A DNA stretch of 64,000 nt from JANOBD01 sp031411495. Lineage in GTDB: Bacteria; Planctomycetota; Phycisphaerae; Tepidisphaerales; Tepidisphaeraceae. The notes under the pieces are model-generated. The model ran no database searches. It was not told where the DNA came from and saw nothing but the letters and a program-made list of their open reading frames with translations. This document shows, in pieces, positions 24,435 through 32,261 of this stretch (position 1 is the first letter of the stretch; each line of letters starts with the position of its first letter). Where the stretch lies: contig JANOBD010000212.1 in assembly GCA_031411495.1 (NCBI GenBank), forward strand, positions 3,512 to 67,511, read 5' to 3'. A program made the translations under genes and the position numbers.

Positions 24435-25322
24435 ATGAAAGTACGAATTCAAAAACTGCTTGCCGCGGCCGGTATCGATTCTCGGCGGCACATCGAGGAG
24501 ATGGTCCTTGCCGGTCGGGTTGCCGTGAACGGGAAGAAAGTCCGCTCGCTCCCGGTGATGGTGAATGAAGAGGCCGATGTGATCGAAGTCGATGGCGTCG
24601 AGGTTCACTCGCCACGCAAAATCCGGCGTCGCGAGGCGAAGCATGGCGGCGCCGAGAGCCTCGTCTACGTCGTGATGAACAAGCCCGAGAAGGTCTACTG
24701 CACCAACGTCTCGCAAGGCGAGCAGCTCCGTGCGATCGACCTGTTGCCGCCGGACTTCCAGACCCGCGTCTATCCCGTCGGCCGACTCGATGCCGAATCG
24801 CGTGGCCTGCTGCTGCTCACCAACGACGGCGAACTGACGAACAAGCTCACGCACCCGCGCTACGGCATCTCGAAAGTGTATCGCGCCGTCGTCGACGGCT
24901 CGTTCAGCGGCGATCTGGTCGCCGAGCTGCTCAAGGGCGTCTGGCTTGCTGACAGCGAAGGCGGCGCGGGTTTCAAAGCGAAGGCTGCGAAGGTGGAAAT
25001 CGTCCGGCGCGGCCGGGAACGCAGCGTGATCGACATCACGCTCGACGAAGGCCGCAACCGCCAGATTCGCCGCATGCTCGCCAAGCTCGGCCATAAGGTG
25101 CGGTCGCTGACCCGTGTGAAGTTCGGCCCGCTCGATCTGAACAAGCTCGATCTCAAGCCCGGCCAGTCGCGGCTCCTGCTCCCGCGCGAAGTGACGCTGC
25201 TCAAACGCATCGCCGAGAAATCAGAAAAGGCACACGCGCCCGAAGGCGCAAAGCCGGTGAAGAAGTGGGAGTCGAAGGTGAAGACTATATCCGCGCGGCG
25301 CGAGCGTGGCGGGTCCACTTAA
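24435..25322 (+). CDS. Pseudouridine synthase, RsuA/RluB/RluE family
   Basis: 295 residues. ATG 24435 gives MKVRIQKLLAAAGIDSRRHIEEMV, the start of an S4 RNA-binding domain (1-48). The catalytic domain contains VGRLDAESRGLLLLTND with catalytic Asp119, the STKVYRA-equivalent ISKVYRAVVDG, and EGRNRQIRRMLAKLGHKVRSLTRVKFGPL. The family converts specific uridines of rRNA to pseudouridine (RluB: 23S helix 80; RsuA: 16S); the S4 domain and length favour RluB. A lysine-rich tail follows. It is followed after 51 nt by a second pseudouridine synthase and then a TrmB-like gene, forming an RNA-modification run. Confidence 0.93.
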   Translation: MKVRIQKLLAAAGIDSRRHIEEMVLAGRVAVNGKKVRSLPVMVNEEADVIEVDGVEVHSPRKIRRREAKHGGAESLVYVVMNKPEKVYCTNVSQGEQLRAIDLLPPDFQTRVYPVGRLDAESRGLLLLTNDGELTNKLTHPRYGISKVYRAVVDGSFSGDLVAELLKGVWLADSEGGAGFKAKAAKVEIVRRGRERSVIDITLDEGRNRQIRRMLAKLGHKVRSLTRVKFGPLDLNKLDLKPGQSRLLLPREVTLLKRIAEKSEKAHAPEGAKPVKKWESKVKTISARRERGGST

Positions 25323-25373
25323 GTGGGCCTGCCGAGAACCATTCGACTATCACTCTCCGTGATATCGACAGCC

Positions 25374-26447
25374 ATGCCCACGTTTCACAACTATCACATC
25401 GACGCAAAACACGACGGCGCCTCGCTCTCGCAGGCGCTCAGGCAGCTTCTCGCCGGAAAGAGCTGGAGCGATGTGAAGCGGCTGATCGCCAATCGCCACG
25501 TGCAGATCCACGGCAACCTCTGTCTCGAGGAAGGGCGACGGCTCAGGACCGGCGATGTCGTCAAAGTGTGGGATGAGCCGCTGGGCAAGCTGCCCGAAGC
25601 GGCCGACATCCCGATCGTCTATCGCGACGAGCACATCGTCATCGTCGAGAAGCCGGCCGGGGTCACCACGCAGCGCGAGGCCCGCGAGAAGGGCGTCCGG
25701 GATCAGAAACAGAAGACGCTGGACGAACTGCTCAACGGGCTGCTCGCGAAACTCCCTCGCGTGAATCCGCGCTTGCCAGCGCGCTCGCAGGAGGAGGAGT
25801 CGTTCATCCTCCGCAAGCGTCCGGCCGGATCGCCCGATTCGGTGAAATCGCTCGTGAAGGTTCGTCCGGTGCACCGTCTGGATCGAGACACGAGCGGGCT
25901 GATGATCTTCGCGCTCTCCGCGGCCGCGGAATTGAAACTCACTTCGATGTTCAAGGAACACGCGATCGAGCGCGTCTACCGTGCCGTCGTGCTCGGGCGA
26001 ATCGATGCGCCCGCGACCTACGAGTCCGATTTCATCCGCGATCGCGGTGATGGCCTGCGCGGTTCAACGATGGACAAAAACGCCCGCGACCGCCAACACG
26101 CCATCACCCACGTGAAGCCCGTCGAGCTGATCGCCGCCCACGACGGCGACGGCTACACGGTGATCGAGTGCCAGCTCGAAACCGGCCGCACGCACCAGAT
26201 CCGCATCCACCTCGCCGAGGCGGGCCACATGCTCTGCGGCGAGAAGATGTACACCAAGCCGCTCGGCGGCAAGCCGTTCAAGGACATGAGTGATGCGCCC
26301 CGCCACGCGCTGCACAGCGCGCGGCTGTCGCTGGAGCATCCGATCACCGGCGAAAAACTCAGCTACGTCAGCGACTGGCCGAGTGACCTGAAGCGCTGGC
26401 TCGATCGACTTTCGCGCGAACCGGGAACGCGACGGAGCGAGCGATGA
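25374..26447 (+). CDS. Pseudouridine synthase, RluA family
   Basis: 357 residues from ATG 25374. An N-terminal S4-like domain (14-62, GASLSQALRQLL...IHGNLCLEEGRRLRTGDVVKV) precedes a catalytic domain with RPVHRLDRDTSGLMIFA (catalytic Asp170), ERVYRAVVLG and ETGRTHQIRIHLAEAGHMLCG. RluC/RluD type enzymes modify 23S rRNA. Residues 103-158 are an insertion relative to Escherichia coli enzymes (QKTLDELLNGLLAKLPRVN...), similar to those in other planctomycete members. Its stop overlaps the TrmB-like start (26444-26447), so the two are coupled. Confidence 0.92.
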   Translation: MPTFHNYHIDAKHDGASLSQALRQLLAGKSWSDVKRLIANRHVQIHGNLCLEEGRRLRTGDVVKVWDEPLGKLPEAADIPIVYRDEHIVIVEKPAGVTTQREAREKGVRDQKQKTLDELLNGLLAKLPRVNPRLPARSQEEESFILRKRPAGSPDSVKSLVKVRPVHRLDRDTSGLMIFALSAAAELKLTSMFKEHAIERVYRAVVLGRIDAPATYESDFIRDRGDGLRGSTMDKNARDRQHAITHVKPVELIAAHDGDGYTVIECQLETGRTHQIRIHLAEAGHMLCGEKMYTKPLGGKPFKDMSDAPRHALHSARLSLEHPITGEKLSYVSDWPSDLKRWLDRLSREPGTRRSER

Positions 26448-27331
26448 AGCGGCGGAGCGTCTTTGCGGACAAGCTGAGGGCATTCTCGTTCGTGTTCGGA
26501 GACGAGGATGTGGCGAAGCAGCGAGGCGCATGGCGAGAATGGTTTTGTGATCGATACAATCAAGCGCTGATTGCCAACTCCTCTCCCTTTGCGGGAGAGG
26601 TCGCGCTAGACGAAGCCTCATCGGGGCGAGGGGGCGCGGAGCAATCGAATATCAAAAGCGATTCGCAGTCTGCGAGTAACTGCTCCCGCTCCCTAACTCG
26701 CTCCCCCGAGTACGGCCGCGATCGGACCGGAGCGCTTGGTCGCTCTTCATCCGCCATCCCTCCGCCCTCATCCCTTCTCCTCGAGCTCGGATGCTTCGAC
26801 GGCACTTTCCTCGCGGGCATCGCCGCCAGATATGCGCAGTTCAATTTCATCGGGCTCGACTGGAAGGCTCGGCCGCTCTATCTCGGCGCGGAGCAGATCG
26901 CGCCGATGCGACTTGCGAATCTCGCGCTCATTCGCGCCCGAGCGCAGGACATGACCCACTACTTCTCCGACGGCGAGATAAATGAAATCTGGCTGCTCCA
27001 ACCCGAACCGTGTGATCGCGAAAACGAACGCGCCAACCGGCTGATGAGCGAACGGTTCTTGCTCGACGCGCATCGACTTCTCGCGAATGACGGCACCTTC
27101 ATTTTGAAGACCGATCATTTGGAATACTTCCGCTCGACGCTCGACTTTCTCGCTACCGACGCCATGCGCGGCCGATTCCAGATTGAAATCCGCTCCGGCG
27201 ACTTCTGGAATGATCACGCGGCGCAGGAGTCGATCGCGCAACACCCGTTGGCGGGCGAGGTCACGTTTTACGAATGCCGCTTCGTGCGCCGGAAGCAGCC
27301 GATCTATTTTCTGAAGATCAAACGCATCTGA
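26444..27331 (+). CDS. TrmB-like tRNA (guanine-N7)-methyltransferase family protein with in-frame repeat insertion
   Basis: 295 residues. The SAM-binding core LLLELGCFDGTFLAGIAARY (111-130) followed by FIGLDWK and SERFLLDAHRLLANDGTFILKTDHLEYF matches TrmB, which makes m7G46 in tRNA. The usual LNFPDPWPK motif is changed to WLLQPEPCDRE, so activity or target may differ. Between residues 45 and 110 the frame crosses a low-complexity, repeat-like insertion (SSPFAGEVALDEASSGRGGAE...) that separates the N-terminal helix (FSFVFGDEDVAKQRG) from the SAM domain and is absent in normal TrmB. The gene overlaps the RluA-like gene by four bases (ATGA). Confidence 0.72.
   Translation: MKRRSVFADKLRAFSFVFGDEDVAKQRGAWREWFCDRYNQALIANSSPFAGEVALDEASSGRGGAEQSNIKSDSQSASNCSRSLTRSPEYGRDRTGALGRSSSAIPPPSSLLLELGCFDGTFLAGIAARYAQFNFIGLDWKARPLYLGAEQIAPMRLANLALIRARAQDMTHYFSDGEINEIWLLQPEPCDRENERANRLMSERFLLDAHRLLANDGTFILKTDHLEYFRSTLDFLATDAMRGRFQIEIRSGDFWNDHAAQESIAQHPLAGEVTFYECRFVRRKQPIYFLKIKRI
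26577..26785. repeat. Repeat-derived insertion inside the TrmB-like gene
   Basis: Runs from tcctctccctttgcgggaga to about the SAM motif. It contains an internal hairpin (ctctccctttgcgggagag) and, at 26755-26776, the reverse complement of the intergenic 22-mer at 8238-8259. Its composition (ccctccgccctcatccc) differs from the flanking coding sequence, yet it keeps the frame open. Confidence 0.65.
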
Positions 27332-27385
27332 TCCGGACAACGATTTTTGTAGCCAATCGCGAATCGGCCCGGCAGAATCTCCGTC

Positions 27386-27997
27386 ATGGGAACGAAGTCA
27401 CCACGTGTCGACGCATACATCGAAAAGGCTGCGCCCTTTGCCAAGCCGATTCTGAAAAAGCTTCGCACGCTCTTCCATAAAGCCTCGCCGGACTTGAAGG
27501 AGTCGATCAAGTGGGGCCACGTGAGCTTCGAACACAAGGGCATCGTCGGCGGGTTCGCGGCATTCAAGCAGCACGTGAGCTGGGGGATGTGGAAAGCTGC
27601 GCTGCTCAAGGATCCGAAAGGCGCGATGAACAACGAAGGGGGATCATCCATGAGCGGCGGAAAATACGCGCACGTGAGTGAACTTCCGGCTGACGATTAC
27701 GTCATCGATCTGATCCGCCAGGCGATCGAACTGAACGACAAAGAGGTGAAGGTTCCCGCCCGCTCGAACCCTAAACCCAAACCGGCGATTGCCGTCCCCC
27801 GCGAACTCGTGGCGGCGTTCAAATCGGCCCCGAAGGCCAAGACGTTTTTCGACGGGCTCGCTCCCAGTTGCAGGCGCGAGTACCTGGAGTGGATTACGGA
27901 AGCCAAGCGCGACGAGACGCGCGACAAGCGCATCGCGACGGCGATCGAATGGCTGAGTGAAGGGAAGAAGCGGAACTGGAAGTACGAAAACTGCTGA
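27386..27997 (+). CDS. YdeI/OmpD-associated family protein (DUF1801 plus OmdA domains)
   Basis: 203 residues. The N-terminal DUF1801/YdhG-like domain (about 8-115) has LRTLFHKASPDLKESIKWGHVSFEHKG and GGFAAFKQHVSWG; the C-terminal OmdA domain (about 135-200) has VPRELVAAFKSAPKAKTFFDGLAPSCRREYLEWITEAKRDETRDKRIATAIEWL. YdeI proteins are linked to resistance to antimicrobial peptides in enterobacteria, but the biochemical role is not known. It is monocistronic, 54 nt after the TrmB-like gene, and shares a bidirectional terminator with the convergent PEP-CTERM gene. Confidence 0.88.
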   Translation: MGTKSPRVDAYIEKAAPFAKPILKKLRTLFHKASPDLKESIKWGHVSFEHKGIVGGFAAFKQHVSWGMWKAALLKDPKGAMNNEGGSSMSGGKYAHVSELPADDYVIDLIRQAIELNDKEVKVPARSNPKPKPAIAVPRELVAAFKSAPKAKTFFDGLAPSCRREYLEWITEAKRDETRDKRIATAIEWLSEGKKRNWKYENC

Positions 27998-28048
27998 GAC
28001 AAGTCGCGACGGATGCGTCTGGTCGCATCTGGAGAACGCGAAACAAAA

Positions 28049-28081
28049 AAGGCGTGCACCGCGAAGGTGCACGCCTTTCTG
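28049..28081. terminator. Bidirectional rho-independent terminator
   Basis: A 12-bp perfect stem aaggcgtgcacc/ggtgcacgcctt (28049-28060, 28066-28077) has a 5-nt loop, an A-run before and T-rich sequence after, between the convergent YdeI-like and PEP-CTERM genes. Confidence 0.9.
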
Positions 28082-28112
28082 ATTCATTGGAACGGATTCA
28101 TCTGACGACGAA

Positions 28113-28736
28113 TCAGCGGCGACGACGCAGCACGAGGCTGACGACGCCGAGCGCGGCGAGCGAGGTCGGTTCCGGAGTGATCGCACCGGACGGGCCGATT
28201 GCATTCACCTGACTGACAGCGCCGTTGGAGACGTTGGCGATGCGGTTGATGTAACCGGTCGCGTTGGTCTGAATGACGAGCAGTTCGCTGGTAGTGCCCG
28301 CGGCAAGGACGCCGACGCCGATCGGCTGGCCAAGGAACGCGAAGCCGGCGACACCGCCGGAGGAGTCACGGTCGTTGATCGTCGGGGCCGTCGTGCCGGT
28401 ACCGAGCTTGTAGCTCATGTTGGTGGCATAGGCGGTGAAGCCGTTGATCGTGAGGCGCGTGATGGCGTTGGCGCTGCCGACATCGTTGGTGAGCTGGTAG
28501 GTGAACGTCAGCCCGCCGTAGGCGTTGCTTGTATCGCCCGAGATCACCTTGCTGGTGAGCAGGCCGGTGTAGTTCGCGGTCGCGAACGGCTGGACGGACG
28601 AAGTCACGACCGATCCGCCGACTGGATGATTCTCGTTGAGTGACAGAGCAGTCTGCCCCGGGGTAATAACTGCAGCTGAGGCGGCCACCGACAGGGCGGC
28701 GGTTGCCAAAGCGGCGATTGCGATTACTTTCTTCAT
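28113..28736 (-). CDS. PEP-CTERM sorting domain protein (small, Ser/Thr/Gly-rich)
   Basis: 207 residues. AGGGAGG precedes ATG 28736. Signal peptide MKKVIAIAALATAALSVAASA with cleavage near residue 21; C-terminus TPEPTSLAALGVVSLVLRRRR is a textbook exosortase signal (PEP, hydrophobic helix, arginines). The 165-residue mature body is Gly/Ser/Thr/Asn-rich, beta-strand prone and free of Cys. Such proteins are exported and processed by an exosortase; their functions are mostly unknown and often linked to the extracellular matrix. It is monocistronic. Confidence 0.92.
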   Translation of the reverse strand: MKKVIAIAALATAALSVAASAAVITPGQTALSLNENHPVGGSVVTSSVQPFATANYTGLLTSKVISGDTSNAYGGLTFTYQLTNDVGSANAITRLTINGFTAYATNMSYKLGTGTTAPTINDRDSSGGVAGFAFLGQPIGVGVLAAGTTSELLVIQTNATGYINRIANVSNGAVSQVNAIGPSGAITPEPTSLAALGVVSLVLRRRR

Positions 28737-29207
28737 AGGGTCCTCCCTAGGTTAAAATTCTTCTTCTACAACACCCTTGACGATCGGTCAGTTTAACGGA
28801 GTCCACTTCGCTGGCAACGAAATTCTATAAAAAATGCGGAAAATGGAGCGAGTCATTTATGGCGACATTATGCGGTAATACCGACCGTATATCCCCCTGA
28901 AATAGTCCCCAAAGCCGGCGGCTTTGCCAAAGGAATTGATTTCTGATCCGGCATTTTAACGCGGCTTGCGGCAAACTACCGCGAGGACTTGACAACCACC
29001 CCTCGCGAAAGCGGACCACCAACCTGCCCCACGAGAAAACGACGTTTCCGGATTCATGGAATCGGAAGCGAAACTCGTCGCAGACCTGCGGGCCGCGGCG
29101 TCGAACGCGTGCCAACCCGTGAATGAATGAAATGTGTTGCCTGTTCTGACGACGTGTCTTATGTTCGCCGCCGGGCCCTTTCATTCGTCTCAAGGCACGG
29201 GGAGTTA
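28737..29207. other. Divergent intergenic region between PEP-CTERM and surface-protein genes
   Basis: 471 nt, AT-richer than average around 28770-28870 (attctataaaaaatgcgg, tatgcggtaataccgaccg), so it probably carries divergent promoters. An opposite-strand frame at 28825-29193 has no ribosome binding site or family resemblance. I could not fix a -35/-10 pair. Confidence 0.5.
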
Positions 29208-31964
29208 ATGCGAAACAATCTTCAGCTCGATCATTTCGATCGCAGCGCGAATCGGCGACAGCGCGCGGCCTCGACCTTTGAACACCTCGAAAGCCGGCGA
29301 ATGCTCAGCGCGGCCGCATTCGGCCCGATCCGCAACGGAATCGACGCGATCCACGAGTATCGCGCCGTCCCCCAGGTCACGCCGGCCAAACCCGCCAGCC
29401 TCGAGTCCGCCACGAAGAAAACGCCGACTTCCGCGGTGAAAACGACCGTCCGCGCAGGCAGCGGCGCTACGGGGGGCGTTCTCGAGACGCCGCCGGCAAA
29501 ACTGGTTACGCCCGGCTCGCGGCCGCTCGCGCTCGAAGCCGAAGCGCTCCCCGGTGGTGGCGTGCGCATCTTCTGGAATCCGCTGGGGCTCGATTCGACC
29601 GGACAGGTTGTCGTCTTTCGCAAAGCGCTGAGCGCCGACCTGTGGGATGAAACCGCCATCGGCGATCCCGGCTGGGATTCGACGCAGTTCATCGATACGA
29701 CGGCGGTCACGGGTATCGGCTACGAGTACAAGGTCGTCGTCTACACAACACTCGGCGCCGCGCCCTACGAAAAGTACGTCTACGCCGGCAACCAGGTCGC
29801 GCCGACCAGCGACCGCGGAAGCATCCTGCTTGTCGTCGATGAAACACAACTCGACACCTCCCGCGACGCGAGCGGCACCACGCTCGCGCCGGCGCTGGCG
29901 CGATACAAGGCCGATCTGATTGCCGAAGGCTATCACGTGATCCAGATCACCGCGCCGCGCGTCGACGTACCGCGCACCATGCCGCCGAGCATGTCGCCCG
30001 AGGATATCGCGGCGCATTCGGCCGTCTGGTTTGGCGCGGTGATGGCGCTCAAGCAGCAGATTCGCGGCATCTGGAGCATCACGCCGGATCTCAAGAGCGT
30101 GTTCCTCCTCGGCCACGTGCCCGTCCCGTATTCCGGCGTGACGAGCCCGGATGTCACCGTCGGTCACGAACAGAGCCTGGGCGCCTGGCCGGCCGACATT
30201 TTCTACAGCACACTCTCGACGCCCGATTCGCTCTGGACCGACGAACTTGAAATGGGAACGACCGACGCCCACATCAATCTGCCCGGCGACGGCAAGTTCG
30301 ACCAGGATGATCTGTATCAGCTCGGCTACGGAACCCAGTATGAGAACGGCGTGTTCTCCGATATCACGGTCGGCCGCGTCGATCTTGCGATGCTCGACAA
30401 CTTTGTCGGGGTCGACCAAGTCGTGGGCGCGAAGGCAACGGTCGGCGAGACGAACCTGCTGGCGCGATACCTCGACCGAGTTCACGAGTTCAAGACCGGG
30501 CAGTGGAATGTCCGCCGAAAGGCGCTGTTCGAAGAGGCGTATCCCTTCGGCGAGTATTACGACGCGAACCGCCTCACGCCGAACGTGGGCATCAACAACG
30601 TCGAGTTCGGAACGGTGAGCCCGTACGAGCCGAGCCTGGTTGCGTATGACGATCCGTATCCCGTCGGCACGCCGCCGCCGACAACCTATGACGCGCACAG
30701 CAATTCGTGGCTGTGGATGTACACCGGCGCCGGCGGATTCCCGTCGCGCACGACGATGCAATACAACCCGCATCGACAGCTGCGCAGCGATCAGTATTCC
30801 AACGGCGCTTACGCGAGCGCCTCGGATTTCACCAAGCTCAACAACTTCGGCAACCACAAGGTCGTCTTCAATTACATCTACGCCAGCTACGTCGGCGACT
30901 GGGACTATCGCAACGACCTGCTCCGCACCGTCATCGCCGAGCCGGATGGTTACGGGCTCGTCTCGATGTGGGGCTCGCGACCGGTGTGGGATCAGCATCA
31001 CATGGCGCTGGGCGAACCGATCTCGACCAGCACGCTCAAGAGCTGGAATAACTTCGGAATCAAGCAGGCATACGCGTTTGATCCGAACTCCAGCAGCACG
31101 CGGCAGAGCCTTCTCGGCGACCCGACCCTGCGGCAGGACAACGTGAAGCCGGCGTCGAACGTGCGCGTCGATCTCTGGGGCGCTTCCGGGAATCGCGTTC
31201 GCTGGGACGCCTCGCCCGACGCCGGCGTGACGGGTTATTACGTCTACAGCGCCACCGCGGTCGATGGCGCGTATACGCTGCTCAACTCGACGCCGGTTGC
31301 GGGCACGCAGTTCCTCGACGCCAGTGCCACGTCGCCCGCGGGCATTTACTACATGGTCCGCGCCGTCAAGCTCGAAACCGCCGCCACCGGGACGTACTTC
31401 AATCTCGCACTCGGCGCGTATGCCGCGCCGCAGATCATCGGTGCGGCGTTCAACTCCGGCGGCAAGCCGCAATCAATCGACCTGACCTTCAGCCAGGATG
31501 TCGGCGCGAGCCTCGCATCCGGAGACTTCGTCATCAGCGGCAACCGGTACGATTTCAACACCGGCCAGATGGTCGCCAAGTCGTTTGTCGCGGGAACCGA
31601 CTTCCACTTCGCATCCTACAACCCGACGACGCGGGTCGCGCGGATCGTGATCGACTCGCAAAACGAACTCGGCGTCTCGCAGATCCTCACCTCCGGGCGA
31701 TACAGCCTCACGCTAGTGAACGGTTCGGTGACCAATAGCGTTGGTGTGAGCGTCGGAAGCGGATTCTCGTTCCCCATCGCGTTCCTCGCCGGCGACACGA
31801 ACGGCGATTTCACCGTGAACTTCGACGACCTGCTGATCGTGGCCCAGAACTACAACACCACCACCTCCCTCTCGCCGTTTGCGCACGGAGACTTCAATGG
31901 TGACGGTTTTGTGAACTTTGACGATCTTCTGGTCCTGGCTCAGCATTACGGCGTCACGATTTGA
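29208..31964 (+). CDS. Secreted C25-like-fold protein with LEPR-XLL N-terminus and dockerin-like C-terminus
   Basis: 918 residues. ATG 29208 follows GGGGAG. Residues 24-35 (FEHLESRRMLSA) form the planctomycete LEPR-XLL motif, found at N-termini of large secreted proteins. The central part (about 200-650) has strand patterns of caspase/gingipain (C25)-like domains, SILLVVDETQ and SVFLLGHVPVPYSG, then a long linker with DITVGRVD. I find no cysteine in the whole protein, so it cannot be an active C25 cysteine peptidase. Next come a fibronectin III-like domain (about 650-730), a SbsA-Ig-like domain (about 740-860) and two dockerin-like calcium loops, GDTNGDFTVNFDDL and GDFNGDGFVNFDDL (about 865-915). 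Confidence 0.8.
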   Translation: MRNNLQLDHFDRSANRRQRAASTFEHLESRRMLSAAAFGPIRNGIDAIHEYRAVPQVTPAKPASLESATKKTPTSAVKTTVRAGSGATGGVLETPPAKLVTPGSRPLALEAEALPGGGVRIFWNPLGLDSTGQVVVFRKALSADLWDETAIGDPGWDSTQFIDTTAVTGIGYEYKVVVYTTLGAAPYEKYVYAGNQVAPTSDRGSILLVVDETQLDTSRDASGTTLAPALARYKADLIAEGYHVIQITAPRVDVPRTMPPSMSPEDIAAHSAVWFGAVMALKQQIRGIWSITPDLKSVFLLGHVPVPYSGVTSPDVTVGHEQSLGAWPADIFYSTLSTPDSLWTDELEMGTTDAHINLPGDGKFDQDDLYQLGYGTQYENGVFSDITVGRVDLAMLDNFVGVDQVVGAKATVGETNLLARYLDRVHEFKTGQWNVRRKALFEEAYPFGEYYDANRLTPNVGINNVEFGTVSPYEPSLVAYDDPYPVGTPPPTTYDAHSNSWLWMYTGAGGFPSRTTMQYNPHRQLRSDQYSNGAYASASDFTKLNNFGNHKVVFNYIYASYVGDWDYRNDLLRTVIAEPDGYGLVSMWGSRPVWDQHHMALGEPISTSTLKSWNNFGIKQAYAFDPNSSSTRQSLLGDPTLRQDNVKPASNVRVDLWGASGNRVRWDASPDAGVTGYYVYSATAVDGAYTLLNSTPVAGTQFLDASATSPAGIYYMVRAVKLETAATGTYFNLALGAYAAPQIIGAAFNSGGKPQSIDLTFSQDVGASLASGDFVISGNRYDFNTGQMVAKSFVAGTDFHFASYNPTTRVARIVIDSQNELGVSQILTSGRYSLTLVNGSVTNSVGVSVGSGFSFPIAFLAGDTNGDFTVNFDDLLIVAQNYNTTTSLSPFAHGDFNGDGFVNFDDLLVLAQHYGVTI

Positions 31965-32261
31965 AGACATCCGGTTGACCGGTTCCATCCGTACTCCACA
32001 GTGAAACTACTGCTGGGCAGAGACCGATCCGTCGTGCGCTGTATCAATCGTGTGCTGAATAAAGCGTGTCGGTCGCGGTTCTTATGAGTGGACAGCCCGT
32101 ATGGTGGTAATGGATTGCTCAAAATATTCCGCCCCGCGATTCGCCTTGACAGGCCCGGAGGATATGCGAGCATCCCGAATTCGCGCAGGGGTGGGCTTCG
32201 CGACATCAGACATCCCGCGCAACTGTATTAAAAACCTGTAGTTAGCACCGTGGGAGTCAAA

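Noticed and set aside
29205..31472. A 755-codon minus-strand frame opposite the C25-like gene
   Set aside because: Arg/Ala/Val-rich mirror of a high-GC gene; no ribosome site, domain or motif.
32147..32180. TTGACA as a promoter for the giant surface gene
   Set aside because: No acceptable -10 element at 16-18 nt; the hexamer alone is not enough.
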